Source: JANQQZ01 sp039187315
GTDB taxonomy: Bacteria > Planctomycetota > Phycisphaerae > Phycisphaerales > UBA1924
DNA: 64,000 bases
Assembly (NCBI GenBank): GCA_039187315.1
Contig: JBCCZQ010000006.1
Location: forward strand, 4,213-68,212
Reading direction: 5' to 3'
How positions within the stretch are numbered: the stretch's first letter is position 1; every line of letters starts with the position of its first letter. The notes below the pieces were generated by a model that was not told the origin of the DNA, did no database searches, and saw only the letters and a program-made list of their open reading frames with translations. Positions 28,682 through 37,789 of this stretch are shown piece by piece. The position numbers and the translations under genes are program-made.

Positions 28682-29056
28682 ATGGACCGGATCTCGCCGA
28701 GCTCAGTCGGGCAACGCACCCTTCATGCCATCGGTCAGTCCATCGGAAACCCGCTCGGGCAAGCCAAGCAGGTCGGACCCCGAGCTATCGATCCCTCGCA
28801 GCGTCTCAGGCTCGTTGACAGCCAGGACACCGTCATGCTCGGCGGCGCCGGCACGTCCGCTCGGGCGCCCAGCCCGAACACCGCCACGCTCGTCGCGAGC
28901 GTGGTCGAACCGGCCCCGACACCCCCGACCGCTTCAACGGCTCAGCCCGTCAGCACACGTGCGGCCGATGCGCTCAAGATGTACCGCGCCCCCGGCGAAC
29001 AGAACGTTGCCGCCACTCGCGCAGCGGCGGGCTCGCTGCTGGATGTTCAGGCCTGA
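28682..29056 (+). CDS. Small hypothetical protein
   Basis: The 124-residue protein has no signal peptide, membrane helix or recognised motif. The N-terminal half (MDRISPSSVGQRTLHAIGQS) is polar and helical; the second half is rich in Ala, Pro, Thr and Ser and probably disordered, ending LLDVQA. Codon third positions are mostly G or C in this frame, which favours it over two overlapping frames at 28584-29144 and 28636-28818. GGAAC lies 8 bases before the ATG, a weak ribosome site. It lies 103 bases after the ankyrin gene. Confidence 0.55.
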   Translation: MDRISPSSVGQRTLHAIGQSIGNPLGQAKQVGPRAIDPSQRLRLVDSQDTVMLGGAGTSARAPSPNTATLVASVVEPAPTPPTASTAQPVSTRAADALKMYRAPGEQNVAATRAAAGSLLDVQA

Positions 29057-29153
29057 TCCGCTTCGCCGGGTCCACAAGGCCCGAGAACAACGCCGTCGAC
29101 CGGCACACCCGTCATCCCTGTACGCCACCAGCACCCGTCGATAAGCTGGTGTG

Positions 29154-30491
29154 ATGCCGGGCTTGGACCATCAACAAAAAAAAGACACCGCCAAAGCCAT
29201 GCCGAAGCCGGCACCGCTGGCCAGGCACTGGCGTCTCGACCCAGGGGTGGTGTTCCTGAACCACGGGTCCTTCGGGGCCTGCCCCATCGAGATCCAACAG
29301 GCACAGCAGCGCCACCGCGACCGCGTGGAGGCAGAGGCCGTCAGCTTCTTCTGCCGCGATCTCTTTCCGCTGCTCGATCGCAGCCGCAGGGCCATCGCCG
29401 GGATGATCGGAGGCAAGCCCGAGGACTACGTCTTCCCGCCCAATGCGACCGTTGCCGTCGCCACGATCATCATGAACCTCGAGCGTGGCCACGGCATGCT
29501 CGACGATCCGCGCCCGCTCGGGCCCGGCGACGAGATCCTCGTCAACGACCACGAGTACCCGGCCTGCCTCAACATCGTCCACGACACCGCCCGGCGAACG
29601 GGCGCCCGTGTCCGCACCGTCGAGATCCCGACGGTCCCCCAAGACGGACCCATGACGCCAGAGCGGTTCCACGGCATGATCATGGCCGGCGTGACCGACC
29701 GCACACGCATCTGCCTGCTCAGCCACATCACCAGCCCCACAGGCATGATCGTGCCCGCTGCCAAGCTCGTGCGCGACCTTGAAGCTCTCGGCGTGGTCAC
29801 GATCCTTGACGGTGCGCACGGTCCAGGCGCCATCCCGCTCGACATCGACGAACTCCACCCAGCGTTCTATACCGCCAACTGCCACAAGTGGCTATGCACG
29901 CCCAAGGGCGCCGCGATCCTCTACGTCCGGCCCGATCTGCAAGAGGGCTTCCGACCGCTCGCGATCAGCAACTACGCCGAGGCTCCCGCAGGCTGCAAGA
30001 ACCGCTCGATGTACAACCTCGAGTTCGACTACACCGGCACCGACGACTACACCGCCCGCCTGACGATCGCCGACGCCATCGACATCATGCCGACCATCGC
30101 CGGAGCCGAGTGGCCAGGCATCATCGAGCACAACCGCAGCCTCGTCATGCAGGCTCGCGACGTGCTGCTCGAAGCCTTGGGCGCCCAAGAGCCCGTCGAC
30201 GACCGGATGATCGGGCCGCTGGCGATGGTCCCGCTGCCCGAGGTCGAGCCCGACCGGCGCGAACGTCTCAAGCAGCGTCCGACCTGCTACGCGGACGCCC
30301 TCCAGGACGCCCTAGTCGAACGGCACGGCATCCAGGTGCCAGTCTGGCTTCCGTGTGCGCAGCTCGGCGGGCGCCCGTTCGACGGACGACGCTTCATCAG
30401 GCTCAGCGCGCAGCTCTATAACAGCCCTGAGCAGTACCGCTACCTTGCCGACGCACTTGCGGAAGAACTCGCACGCGAAATGCGACTCTGA
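29154..30491 (+). CDS. Class V PLP aminotransferase (isopenicillin-N-epimerase-like)
   Basis: The 445-residue PLP enzyme of the CsdA/CefD fold has early FLNHGSFGACP, the cofactor-binding TILDGAHGPGAIPLDI with its Asp, and the Schiff-base lysine in YTANCHKWLCTPKG. Similarity to isopenicillin N epimerase-like proteins is only at the fold-subfamily level; beta-lactam genes are absent, so the substrate is unknown. The ATG at 29154 directly follows a possible GTG at 29151; a later ATG at 29199 begins just before the conserved region and cannot be excluded. It converges with the carboxypeptidase gene, with 20 bases between stops. Confidence 0.85.
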   Translation: MPGLDHQQKKDTAKAMPKPAPLARHWRLDPGVVFLNHGSFGACPIEIQQAQQRHRDRVEAEAVSFFCRDLFPLLDRSRRAIAGMIGGKPEDYVFPPNATVAVATIIMNLERGHGMLDDPRPLGPGDEILVNDHEYPACLNIVHDTARRTGARVRTVEIPTVPQDGPMTPERFHGMIMAGVTDRTRICLLSHITSPTGMIVPAAKLVRDLEALGVVTILDGAHGPGAIPLDIDELHPAFYTANCHKWLCTPKGAAILYVRPDLQEGFRPLAISNYAEAPAGCKNRSMYNLEFDYTGTDDYTARLTIADAIDIMPTIAGAEWPGIIEHNRSLVMQARDVLLEALGAQEPVDDRMIGPLAMVPLPEVEPDRRERLKQRPTCYADALQDALVERHGIQVPVWLPCAQLGGRPFDGRRFIRLSAQLYNSPEQYRYLADALAEELAREMRL

Positions 30492-30511
30492 AACAACAGC
30501 CAGTGTGTGGT

Positions 30512-32044
30512 TCAGATCCCGTAGTTCGGCAGGAGCTTCTCGCGGAGATACCGCACGAGGTGCGCCGCCGAGAGGGGCGAGCCGGTCGCACGCTTTGTCA
30601 GCTCAGCGGCGGGGTACCGGCGGCCGTGGATATGGATCCGCTCACGGAGCCAGCCGAGCAGGCCGCTGAAGTCGCCCTGGGCGATATCGCTCTCAAGCAT
30701 CGGCAGCTCGCGCCCGATCGCGTCCCACAGCTGCGCCATATGCAGGTTGCCCAGCGTGTATGTCGGGAAGTAGCCGAACAGCCCGAAGCTCCAGTGGACA
30801 TCCTGGAGGCAGCCGTGCGCATCGTCGGGCACCTCCACGCCCAGCGACTCCGCGTAGGCATCGTTCCAGGCCGCGGGCAGGTCGGCCGTCGACAGATCGC
30901 CAGAAACCAACGCCCGCTCGAGCTCGAAGCGGATCATCACGTGCAGGTTGTACGTGCCTTCGTCGGCTTCGACTCGGATCAGGCTCGGCGTCGCCGTGTT
31001 CACCGCCGACGCCAGCGACGCGGGCGTCTGATCCGCGACCGCATCGCCGAGCAACTCCTTGGCCTTGGGCAGCGCAAACGTCCAGAACGCCTCGCCCCGA
31101 CCGACAGGGTTCTCCCAGAGCCGCGACTGGCTCTCGTGGATCCCGAGGCTGACCGCCTCACCCGAGGGCAGACCGAACTGCGACGCCACGCTCTCTACAC
31201 CGTGCGCAGGCCCAAGCGGCAGACCCTGCTCGTACAGACCGTGACCCATCTCGTGCATGATGCCGTAGAGCGAATCCGTCCAAGAGTCTTCGCGGTAGCG
31301 AGTCGTCATGCGCGTATCACCCGGAGCTACGCCCTCGCAGAACGGGTGCGTGGTGATGTCCAGTCGGCCGCGCTCGAAGCTGAAGCCGCAGGCATGCGCG
31401 ACGAATCGGCCGAAGGCCTCCTGAGCTCGAACGGCGACACGGCGCGACAGCACGTCGCTGTTCGGCGGGGTGCCGTTGTCCGCGATAATGTTGATCAGCT
31501 TGGTCAGCTCGGCCTTGAGTGGCGTGAAGACCGCCTCGACCTGCGCAGCCGTCATGCCTGGCTCGTAGTCATCGAGCATCGCGTCGTACAGCTCGGCACC
31601 GCCGTCCGTCAGGCAGCGGGCCTTCTCGCGTGTCAGCTCGAGCACGGTGTCGAGCTTCGGCCGGAACGCGTCGTAGTCAGACCGCTCGCGTGCGTCCTTC
31701 CAGGCGTGCTGCGCCTTGGCCCGCGCCTCGGCGAGCTTCGCGACAAGGTCCGCCGGTACTCTCGTGCGTTTGTTGAAGTCCCGCCTAGCCTCGCGGACAT
31801 TCGCCGACTCTGCCGACTCGTCGCCCGGTCCGAACGCATCCTCGCAGCCCGCGAGCAGATCGCCGAGCTCGTCCGCGCTCTGCCGCTCGTGATAGAGCCT
31901 GGCGAGCATCGCGCTCTGCCCGGCCCGAGCCTCCGCGCCGCCGGGAGGCATGTACGTCTCATGGTCCCATGCGATCACGTTGCCGATCGATTGGAGCGTC
32001 GCCGACTCCCGAAGATACCCCGCGAGCGCCTCGTATTGGCTCAT
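30512..32044 (-). CDS. M32 carboxypeptidase (Taq type)
   Basis: The 510-residue protein is a normal-length M32 metallocarboxypeptidase. The zinc motif HExxH appears as GIMHEMGHGLYEQG near residue 265, followed by ESQSRLWENPVGRG, which provides the third ligand Glu and is typical of the family. C-terminal residues include GNLHMAQLWDAIGREL. Such enzymes trim residues from peptide C-termini in the cytoplasm; no signal peptide is seen. Its ATG overlaps the stop of the toroid-protein gene (ATGA), so the two are translationally coupled. Confidence 0.93.
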   Translation of the reverse strand: MSQYEALAGYLRESATLQSIGNVIAWDHETYMPPGGAEARAGQSAMLARLYHERQSADELGDLLAGCEDAFGPGDESAESANVREARRDFNKRTRVPADLVAKLAEARAKAQHAWKDARERSDYDAFRPKLDTVLELTREKARCLTDGGAELYDAMLDDYEPGMTAAQVEAVFTPLKAELTKLINIIADNGTPPNSDVLSRRVAVRAQEAFGRFVAHACGFSFERGRLDITTHPFCEGVAPGDTRMTTRYREDSWTDSLYGIMHEMGHGLYEQGLPLGPAHGVESVASQFGLPSGEAVSLGIHESQSRLWENPVGRGEAFWTFALPKAKELLGDAVADQTPASLASAVNTATPSLIRVEADEGTYNLHVMIRFELERALVSGDLSTADLPAAWNDAYAESLGVEVPDDAHGCLQDVHWSFGLFGYFPTYTLGNLHMAQLWDAIGRELPMLESDIAQGDFSGLLGWLRERIHIHGRRYPAAELTKRATGSPLSAAHLVRYLREKLLPNYGI

Positions 32045-33297
32045 CCGCCGTCCTCGTCCGGGCTTCCGGCAGCCCGCATCACCCGCCGCGCCTGCTGCGC
32101 CGCGATCAGACCGTAGGCCGTGATCAGCACCGGGTTGTTCTCGAGCCAGCGGTCATCGACCACGCGCAGCGAACCATCCGGCTCCTGCATCGCCAGCAGC
32201 TGGTCGATCAGGTCCTCGGGCCACAGCTCACGCGTCACCATGTCCTCGGTCAGGACGTCGAGCTCCGACTCGCCGGTCGCGCCGAGCGCCCTGCCGAAGA
32301 CCATCAAGAAGTAGTAATACCCATCCGTGCCGATGCCCGGGTTCTCGTCGAGCCGGTAGTTCCTGGCGATCCATTCCGTGGCAGAGCGGACGCGTGGATC
32401 ATCCCGCGTCAGCCCGGCATACGCGTAGCTCTTGAACCCCGCGTAGGTCATCGAGCCGTATGCCCGCAGCCGGCTCGCGCGCGTCCCGTCGCTGAGCATC
32501 TCCTCGATCGCACCCGCCTTCGACTCCCCGATGCCCAGGTCCGCAGCCTCGCCCGAGGGGCTCGTTGAGTAGATGAATCCGCCCTGCTTCGAGCCCGCGG
32601 CATACGCCATCGGGTTCACCGAGCCGTCCATCTGCGTCCGCTCGAGAAAGACAAGCGCGCGCTGCACGGCCGGATCGTCGCCGGGGACGCCGGCATCCTC
32701 GAGCGCCTGGAGCCAGAGCGAGAGGTTGCTGTTGTCCGGCCGACCGCTCCCGCCGTAGCCGACACCGCCGTAGAACGGGTGCGCTCGATCAACCGCGGCC
32801 ACCTCGTCGCCGAGCGCATCGGGCACTCTGGCGGTTCCGCCCCACTGCAGCTCCCGAAGGAACGCTACCGCAGGCTCCACAGAAGCCTCGGCCTCGGGCA
32901 GTGACCCACGCGCGTGCGAAAGGGCCGACAAGCAGATCGCGGGGTTGTAGCTCGCGAGCACGCGGTCGTAGATCCCGCCATCGGGCTGGCGGTACCCGAG
33001 GATAAACGCCAGGGCCTGGGCGACATCGGGATCGGCCGCATCGATGTCCGGGTCGAGCAGCATGCCCGTGACGACCAGCCCCGTGATCGCAGGGAACTCC
33101 GGACCGCCAGCGTCGGGGTCGGGGTTCAGCGGCCAACCGCCGCGGTCCTGGTCGCGAACCGACCGCAGGTACTCGATCGCTCGGTCGGTGAACCGCTGCG
33201 CGCGTTCCTCAAACGGCTCGCCGTCCTGCGCCGCGGTTGCCATCGCAGCCATACCCAGCATGCAAGCCATCATCGTTCGAACAAGCCAGATCATCAT
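32041..33297 (-). CDS. Secreted prenyltransferase/squalene-cyclase-repeat (alpha/alpha toroid) protein
   Basis: The 418-residue protein starts with a signal peptide (MMIWLVRTMMACMLGMAAMA) and then shows toroid repeats typical of terpene-cyclase-like folds, including GWPLNP, QPDGGIYDRVLASYN and QEPDGSLRV. The segment DRAHPFYGGVGYGGSGRPDN is also characteristic of planctomycete proteins of this family. No DXDD catalytic motif of squalene-hopene cyclase is visible, so an enzyme role is not supported and a binding role is possible. Its stop overlaps the M32 start (ATGA) and its start overlaps the rsmE stop (ATGA). Confidence 0.82.
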   Translation of the reverse strand: MMIWLVRTMMACMLGMAAMATAAQDGEPFEERAQRFTDRAIEYLRSVRDQDRGGWPLNPDPDAGGPEFPAITGLVVTGMLLDPDIDAADPDVAQALAFILGYRQPDGGIYDRVLASYNPAICLSALSHARGSLPEAEASVEPAVAFLRELQWGGTARVPDALGDEVAAVDRAHPFYGGVGYGGSGRPDNSNLSLWLQALEDAGVPGDDPAVQRALVFLERTQMDGSVNPMAYAAGSKQGGFIYSTSPSGEAADLGIGESKAGAIEEMLSDGTRASRLRAYGSMTYAGFKSYAYAGLTRDDPRVRSATEWIARNYRLDENPGIGTDGYYYFLMVFGRALGATGESELDVLTEDMVTRELWPEDLIDQLLAMQEPDGSLRVVDDRWLENNPVLITAYGLIAAQQARRVMRAAGSPDEDGG

Positions 33298-34040
33298 GCA
33301 CCTCCCGAGATGTGCGTCGCGGCGTGCTCGGCTTCCAGCACGATCGCCGCCGCCGCGACCGCAGCCGTTTCGATCCGCATCACGTGCACACCGAAGCGCA
33401 CGACCTCTGCACCACGCTTACGCACGGCCGCGAGCTCCGCGTCCGTCCACCCGCCCTCGGGGCCCACGAGCAGCGTCACCGGACGCCCGTCGCCCACCGG
33501 TTCGTACCGCTCGCCCGAGGCGTCCGCTGCGACAACCCGCGCCCCCTCGGCGCCTTCGAACACCGACGAGAGGTGCTGCCCCCGTTCGATCCGCAGAGCC
33601 CACGCCCGGCCTGATTGCTTGAGCGCTCCAAGACTCACGCGCTCCAGACGGTCCAGCTTGCCGCCACGAGGATCCACCACCGACCGGGCGGTCACCAGCG
33701 GCCGCCACGAAGCGGCGCCGACCTGTGCGAGTTGATCGATCATGGTCTCAAGCCTCGGGCCTTTCGGCACCGCGCCGACCACCCGGACCTCGGGGGCATG
33801 AGGTTCGACAACCGACACACTATCCACACGCACGCGGAGCGCCCAGCCATCCTTTTTGCCCAGCTTGACCACCGATTCGTGGGTGCCCGTGCCGACTCGG
33901 CCATGCCCATCGACCAGTTCGACCGGCGCACCGGGCTCCAAGCGCTTGACCCGTACAGCGTGATGGGCTTCCTCGCCGGTCACGACCAATTCCCGACCGG
34001 CGAGATCGTCCGTCATCGGCTCGACCAACACGCGGTGCAC
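33294..34040 (-). CDS. rsmE: 16S rRNA m3U1498 methyltransferase
   Basis: The 248-residue SPOUT-family protein opens VHRVLVEPMTDDLAGREL, close to the usual MHRFFVEP, with TGEEAHHAVRVKRLE just after. The SPOUT knot at the C-terminus is LLVGPEGGWTDAELAAV and RIETAAVAAAA. It N3-methylates U1498 of 16S rRNA with SAM. The GTG at 34040 is chosen because GGAGG sits 8 bases upstream and the family's opening sequence starts exactly there. It heads the ATGA-coupled trio rsmE - toroid protein - M32 carboxypeptidase, and it starts divergently about 96 bases from the acidic tail-anchored protein. Confidence 0.95.
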   Translation of the reverse strand: MHRVLVEPMTDDLAGRELVVTGEEAHHAVRVKRLEPGAPVELVDGHGRVGTGTHESVVKLGKKDGWALRVRVDSVSVVEPHAPEVRVVGAVPKGPRLETMIDQLAQVGAASWRPLVTARSVVDPRGGKLDRLERVSLGALKQSGRAWALRIERGQHLSSVFEGAEGARVVAADASGERYEPVGDGRPVTLLVGPEGGWTDAELAAVRKRGAEVVRFGVHVMRIETAAVAAAAIVLEAEHAATHISGGA

Positions 34041-34135
34041 CGCCACCACCTCCACGCGGGTTCCCGGAGCCGGCCTCCGACATCCCCCTTGAGTGAGGGC
34101 CCCTGGGGGCCGATGATCTGGCGGGACTACGCCGC

Positions 34136-35533
34136 ATGATCGAAGAACAGACGAGTCTAAGCGACGAGGGGCTCGAGCGGTCGGTCGACCGCCTCGTCGA
34201 GGAGATCGATGCGGTCTCCGACGCCATCGAGCGCACCATGCGCGACGATGCCGAGCAACCCTCTCCCGAGTCAACGCTCGGCTCCGGTGCCGCACTCAGC
34301 GACGACGGCGCTCGCTTCGAGCCAGAAGCAAGCGATGAGCCAGAAGCCGTCGCAAACGAGGACAGCGACGGAACCGGAACGGACAGCCCAGCGGCTGCAC
34401 GGAGCGAACAAGAGCCGGAGCCACAGACGCAGCCAGACTCGCAGCAACCAGCAGACCCGGTGTCCGAGCAAGCCTCTGCTCCAGAGCCAGACCCAGACCC
34501 AGACCCAGACCCAGAGCCAGAGCCAGACTCACAACCTGAGTCAGAACCTGAGTCGAGCAACGAGCCGGAGCAAGAGGAGCAACCCCAGCCTCAGCCAGAG
34601 TCTGCCGAGACAGACGAGCCCGCGTCACCCGCAACCGTCGAAGCCGAACTGGATCAACAGGCACTCGATGCGGCTGCGACAGAGCACCAGGCACCTGAAG
34701 ACGAGACCGAACCGGCTACTGAACATCACGCTGAAACCGTACCCGAATCCGAAACGACATCTGACCAGAACTTCGCTGTGCCAAGCACCGTCGAGGATCT
34801 CGACGCCGAACTGGCGGATCTAGCGGACGATCTGCTCGAGGGCGACTTCGACGACGTCGACGACGTGATGAACGGCGTTGATTCGACCGCACGAACCCCC
34901 GAGACCGACTCGATCGACCTGACCGAAGAAGATGCTTCGGGCGCAGCTGATGGTGACGCGCCCGGCTCGGACGATCTGGACGACCCAAGTGCATCCGATG
35001 ATCCAGCTGCCGTCAGCGGAGCCGACAACGAATCAGCCCCCAGCGAGCCCGAGGCGACCGCGTCGTCCGAGGACGGTGAGCAGGGCTCCAGCACGGAATC
35101 GGCTCAGAGCGGAGCAGACGAGACCGGCCCTGCGACCGACACGGTGAACGCCCCTGCCGTGGGACCGGACAGCGACACCGACGCGGCCAGTGAGCCCGGA
35201 GCACCCACCGAGAGTCCCGCAGCCGCTCAGGCCCGGACCGAGTCCTCAACCAAGAGCCGAAAACCGGCCCTAGCCGCAGCCGCTTCACGGGGCGCAGCCG
35301 CTGCGGAGCGCATCGCCCTGCGACTCAGCCGCCCGCTCGACAGCAAGCCCGATTACACCAGGGACATCGTCGGCTGGTTCGCGGCGGTCACCCTCTTCAA
35401 CGCCGCAGCCGTCTGGGTGTTCTGGTTGACGGTTGGCGGCAGCACTCCCTCCGCCGACGTAGCCGATGCCGCGGGAGTGCAGACCTCGGAAGCGATCGAG
35501 CCGGACAAAGCGGAAGCGGATCCAGCCGAGTAG
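34136..35533 (+). CDS. Very acidic, low-complexity tail-anchored membrane protein
   Basis: The 465-residue protein has an acidic N-terminal helical piece, then about 370 residues dominated by Glu, Asp, Ser, Pro, Ala and Gln that are almost certainly disordered. A run of Pro-Glu/Pro-Asp dipeptides at about residues 116-131 comes from a hexanucleotide repeat. A basic segment (KSRKPALAAAASRGAAAAER) precedes one membrane helix near residues 415-440 (IVGWFAAVTLFNAAAVWVFW), leaving the acidic bulk presumably in the cytoplasm. Third-position GC is lower than in neighbours. No family is recognised; length and composition will make homology searches unreliable. Confidence 0.8.
   Translation: MIEEQTSLSDEGLERSVDRLVEEIDAVSDAIERTMRDDAEQPSPESTLGSGAALSDDGARFEPEASDEPEAVANEDSDGTGTDSPAAARSEQEPEPQTQPDSQQPADPVSEQASAPEPDPDPDPDPEPEPDSQPESEPESSNEPEQEEQPQPQPESAETDEPASPATVEAELDQQALDAAATEHQAPEDETEPATEHHAETVPESETTSDQNFAVPSTVEDLDAELADLADDLLEGDFDDVDDVMNGVDSTARTPETDSIDLTEEDASGAADGDAPGSDDLDDPSASDDPAAVSGADNESAPSEPEATASSEDGEQGSSTESAQSGADETGPATDTVNAPAVGPDSDTDAASEPGAPTESPAAAQARTESSTKSRKPALAAAASRGAAAAERIALRLSRPLDSKPDYTRDIVGWFAAVTLFNAAAVWVFWLTVGGSTPSADVADAAGVQTSEAIEPDKAEADPAE
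34481..34528. repeat. Hexanucleotide tandem repeat CCAGA(C/G), eight units
   Basis: Eight copies of CCAGAC or CCAGAG run head to tail inside the acidic tail-anchored protein gene. In the coding frame they give alternating Pro-Asp and Pro-Glu. Being a multiple of three, copy-number change would keep the frame, so length variation between strains is possible. Confidence 0.85.
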
Positions 35534-35536
35534 CGA

Positions 35537-36715
35537 TCAGTCAACGCCCGGGCGTTGCCCCTGGACATCGCTGGTGATCGAGGCGCGCCACGCATTGTCG
35601 AGGTCCTGAAACGATTCGCCGAGGACATCGCTCGACGCCTCCTCAAGCGTGCTGCCGTTCATCATCGCACGAAGCCACTCGTTGCGCTTCGTCCGCCCGA
35701 ACCGCTCGGAAAGGTACGCGACCATGTGCTCACCCATCGTGTACACGTAGCGGTAGTCCGCAGGGTCCGTCTCGTAGAAGTTGGTGATGCGATCGAACGC
35801 GATCAACTTGCCGTTGGCGTGCCAGTGCTCGACCATCCGCCGCGTGCGTGACCAGTCGCGACTGAAACGGGCCGCGGCGAGCTCAGCGGTGCCCTCAAGT
35901 ACCCACCAGGGCACGGCGTGCGCGAACTCGACCTGGGCCGCGATCTCGGGTGGGCCCATCGCAAACGAGAGCGCATGGCCGTACTCGTGCGCCAGCACCG
36001 TCTTGAGATACCCGGGCCCGAAGTCGCCCGCGACCAGCTTGATCGACTCGCCCGGCTCGTTCCATCCTCCGAGCGGCTCGGCGTAAGACGGGTAGATCGA
36101 CAGCTGCAGCTCGCTCATGTCCGCGTAGAGCTTGACGACCTGCGGATGATCCAGTCGCATCTCGAAGCCCGTCTCAACGTGCGCCTTTACCTCGGGCCAA
36201 AAATCGACCGCTGCTTCCGCCTGCGAGCGGAGCCCGTCGGTGTACAGCACACGCAGGCCTTCGGCGTCAAGCTCGTTCCAGGCTCGCCCGCCGAAGCCCC
36301 AGCCCCCGCCACCGTCGGGCACGAACCGCGCCGGCAGCTCGATCGTCCTGTCGGGGGCCTCCCAGTTGGGCGTATTCCACGTGATCCGGAGATCGGCCGT
36401 GGCGGTGCCGTCGGCTGCCAACTCAGGCTCGGTCAGCAGCTCGTAGACCAGCACATCGGGCGCGATCCGGCCGATGTCCTTCGCCCAAGCGATCTGCTCG
36501 GTACGGAACTCGGGCTCATCGATCGCGACATGTTCGAGGTACGCCTGGCCGTCACCCGCGGTCGCGGCCTCAGCCATGGCGGAAAGCGAGCGTTCGATCC
36601 CGGCCGCAGCCGTCTCGGTCGTGGCCTGCGCCCATGTGCTCGGGCTGAGCAGCGCGGCGCCCAAAGCGGCACTGAACGCAAGCGTCTGTCCAAAAGCGGG
36701 AAGCGTGGTCAGCAT
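35537..36715 (-). CDS. Secreted peptidase-MA-like zinc metalloprotease
   Basis: The 392-residue protein has a hydrophobic N-terminus ending near TWAQA (residue 32) that looks like a signal peptide but lacks an obvious basic start. The zinc motif is TVLAHEYGHALSF (HExxH near residue 250), and the third ligand Glu is likely in PWWVLEGTAELAAARF about 35 residues on, the gluzincin order of the peptidase MA family. The ~200-residue N-terminal part has no known motif. The ATG at 36715 is chosen; a GTG at 36733 is possible. It lies 32 bases after the beta-barrel gene on the same strand and converges, only 3 bases apart, with the acidic protein gene. Confidence 0.75.
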   Translation of the reverse strand: MLTTLPAFGQTLAFSAALGAALLSPSTWAQATTETAAAGIERSLSAMAEAATAGDGQAYLEHVAIDEPEFRTEQIAWAKDIGRIAPDVLVYELLTEPELAADGTATADLRITWNTPNWEAPDRTIELPARFVPDGGGGWGFGGRAWNELDAEGLRVLYTDGLRSQAEAAVDFWPEVKAHVETGFEMRLDHPQVVKLYADMSELQLSIYPSYAEPLGGWNEPGESIKLVAGDFGPGYLKTVLAHEYGHALSFAMGPPEIAAQVEFAHAVPWWVLEGTAELAAARFSRDWSRTRRMVEHWHANGKLIAFDRITNFYETDPADYRYVYTMGEHMVAYLSERFGRTKRNEWLRAMMNGSTLEEASSDVLGESFQDLDNAWRASITSDVQGQRPGVD

Positions 36716-36747
36716 ACCGGAGTGTACCGGCACACCTGCCCTTGGCT

Positions 36748-37722
36748 TCAGAACGCCAACTCGACCGAACCGCCTATGCCCGTCAGATCCTCGCCCAGCA
36801 CAACGACAGCATTCAATGCGAGCCGCGAGCCGAGGTTCAGATCGTCGTTCAGCCCCACGCCGCCAGACAACTGCACGTAGTGATCAGATCCGAACGCATC
36901 ACCCTCAGCAAAGACGGTGTAGGCCAGCCCGGCCTGCCAGCCCAGCGTACCGCCCAACACTTTGGTTTCGGTGCCGCCTGTGACGTCGGCACCAAGGGTA
37001 AAGAACTGCAGCGTGCCGCTGAAGTCCTGCGCGGGGTCGTCCTCGCCGACTGTCTCGACCAGCCGCACGTCGTACCGTCCGAGCAGCCGAAGTTCGAGAC
37101 CCTCGTCCAGCTCCGTGACGTACTCGGCCCGTCCGACGAAGCCCAATGACAGCGCCCCCGCCTCCCAGTTGAACGCGATGCCGTCGGCGACCGCGGTAGC
37201 GACAACCGTGCCCGGACCGGCGTAGTCCGCGTCGCTCTCGACCAGCGAGCCACCGACGTTCATCATCGGCGTGAGCGTCAGCCCCTCAGCGGTCTCGAAC
37301 GCGGGGCCCACGCCAACCTGCGCGGTCAGCGTGCGGAACTCGTAGTCCACTGAGGCCTCGGAGCCCGGTGCGAGCCCGAAGAACAGGTCTTCCAGATCCC
37401 CTTCGGAACGCGCGTAGCTCGCCGATCCTTCGACCAGCAGACCGGGCGCGTCTTCACCGAAGAGGCGGAAGGTCCTGGAAGCCTGGAGTGCGAGCAGTAC
37501 GATCTCTGTGCTGTCGCTGTCGTCAAGGTCGTACGCGGTCACGCCGAATTCAACGCCCTCTCGGACCGTCACCAGCCCGGCGATCGACTGCGCAAAGTCG
37601 ACGCTCCGCTCACCCCGGCTGAACGCGGCCTCGATATCGCCAACGCCGGGCTGCGCGGCGGCAATGCCCGACACGATGGCTGCTGAAGATACAATCAGCG
37701 ATCTGGCAATGGGTGTCAGCAT
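36748..37722 (-). CDS. Putative outer-membrane beta-barrel protein
   Basis: The 324-residue protein has a signal peptide (MLTPIARSLIVSSAAIVSGI, cut after AAA near residue 23) and then alternating short beta strands of amphipathic pattern, such as LSLGFVGRAEYVTE and GLELRLLGRYDVRLVE. It ends in Phe (SVELAF), the usual last residue recognised by the BAM assembly complex. It may be a single autotransporter-like barrel without a passenger, but that is a weak call. A clear ribosome site GGAGGG precedes the ATG at 37722. It lies between the LRR gene (67 bases upstream) and the metalloprotease gene. Confidence 0.65.
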   Translation of the reverse strand: MLTPIARSLIVSSAAIVSGIAAAQPGVGDIEAAFSRGERSVDFAQSIAGLVTVREGVEFGVTAYDLDDSDSTEIVLLALQASRTFRLFGEDAPGLLVEGSASYARSEGDLEDLFFGLAPGSEASVDYEFRTLTAQVGVGPAFETAEGLTLTPMMNVGGSLVESDADYAGPGTVVATAVADGIAFNWEAGALSLGFVGRAEYVTELDEGLELRLLGRYDVRLVETVGEDDPAQDFSGTLQFFTLGADVTGGTETKVLGGTLGWQAGLAYTVFAEGDAFGSDHYVQLSGGVGLNDDLNLGSRLALNAVVVLGEDLTGIGGSVELAF

Positions 37723-37789
37723 GAACCCTCCGCTCTCAACCTGCATATGCAAAATCCGGGCTCTCGCCCAGCAACTGTACCTGGTCTGC

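Noticed and set aside
30503..32116. 537-codon open frame on the plus strand opposite the M32 carboxypeptidase
   Set aside because: It is Arg/Gly-rich antisense sequence without motifs; the opposite strand carries the complete peptidase with HExxH.
34481..34528. Tandem repeat considered as a CRISPR array
   Set aside because: The units are 6 bases long, contiguous and coding; there are no spacers or cas genes.
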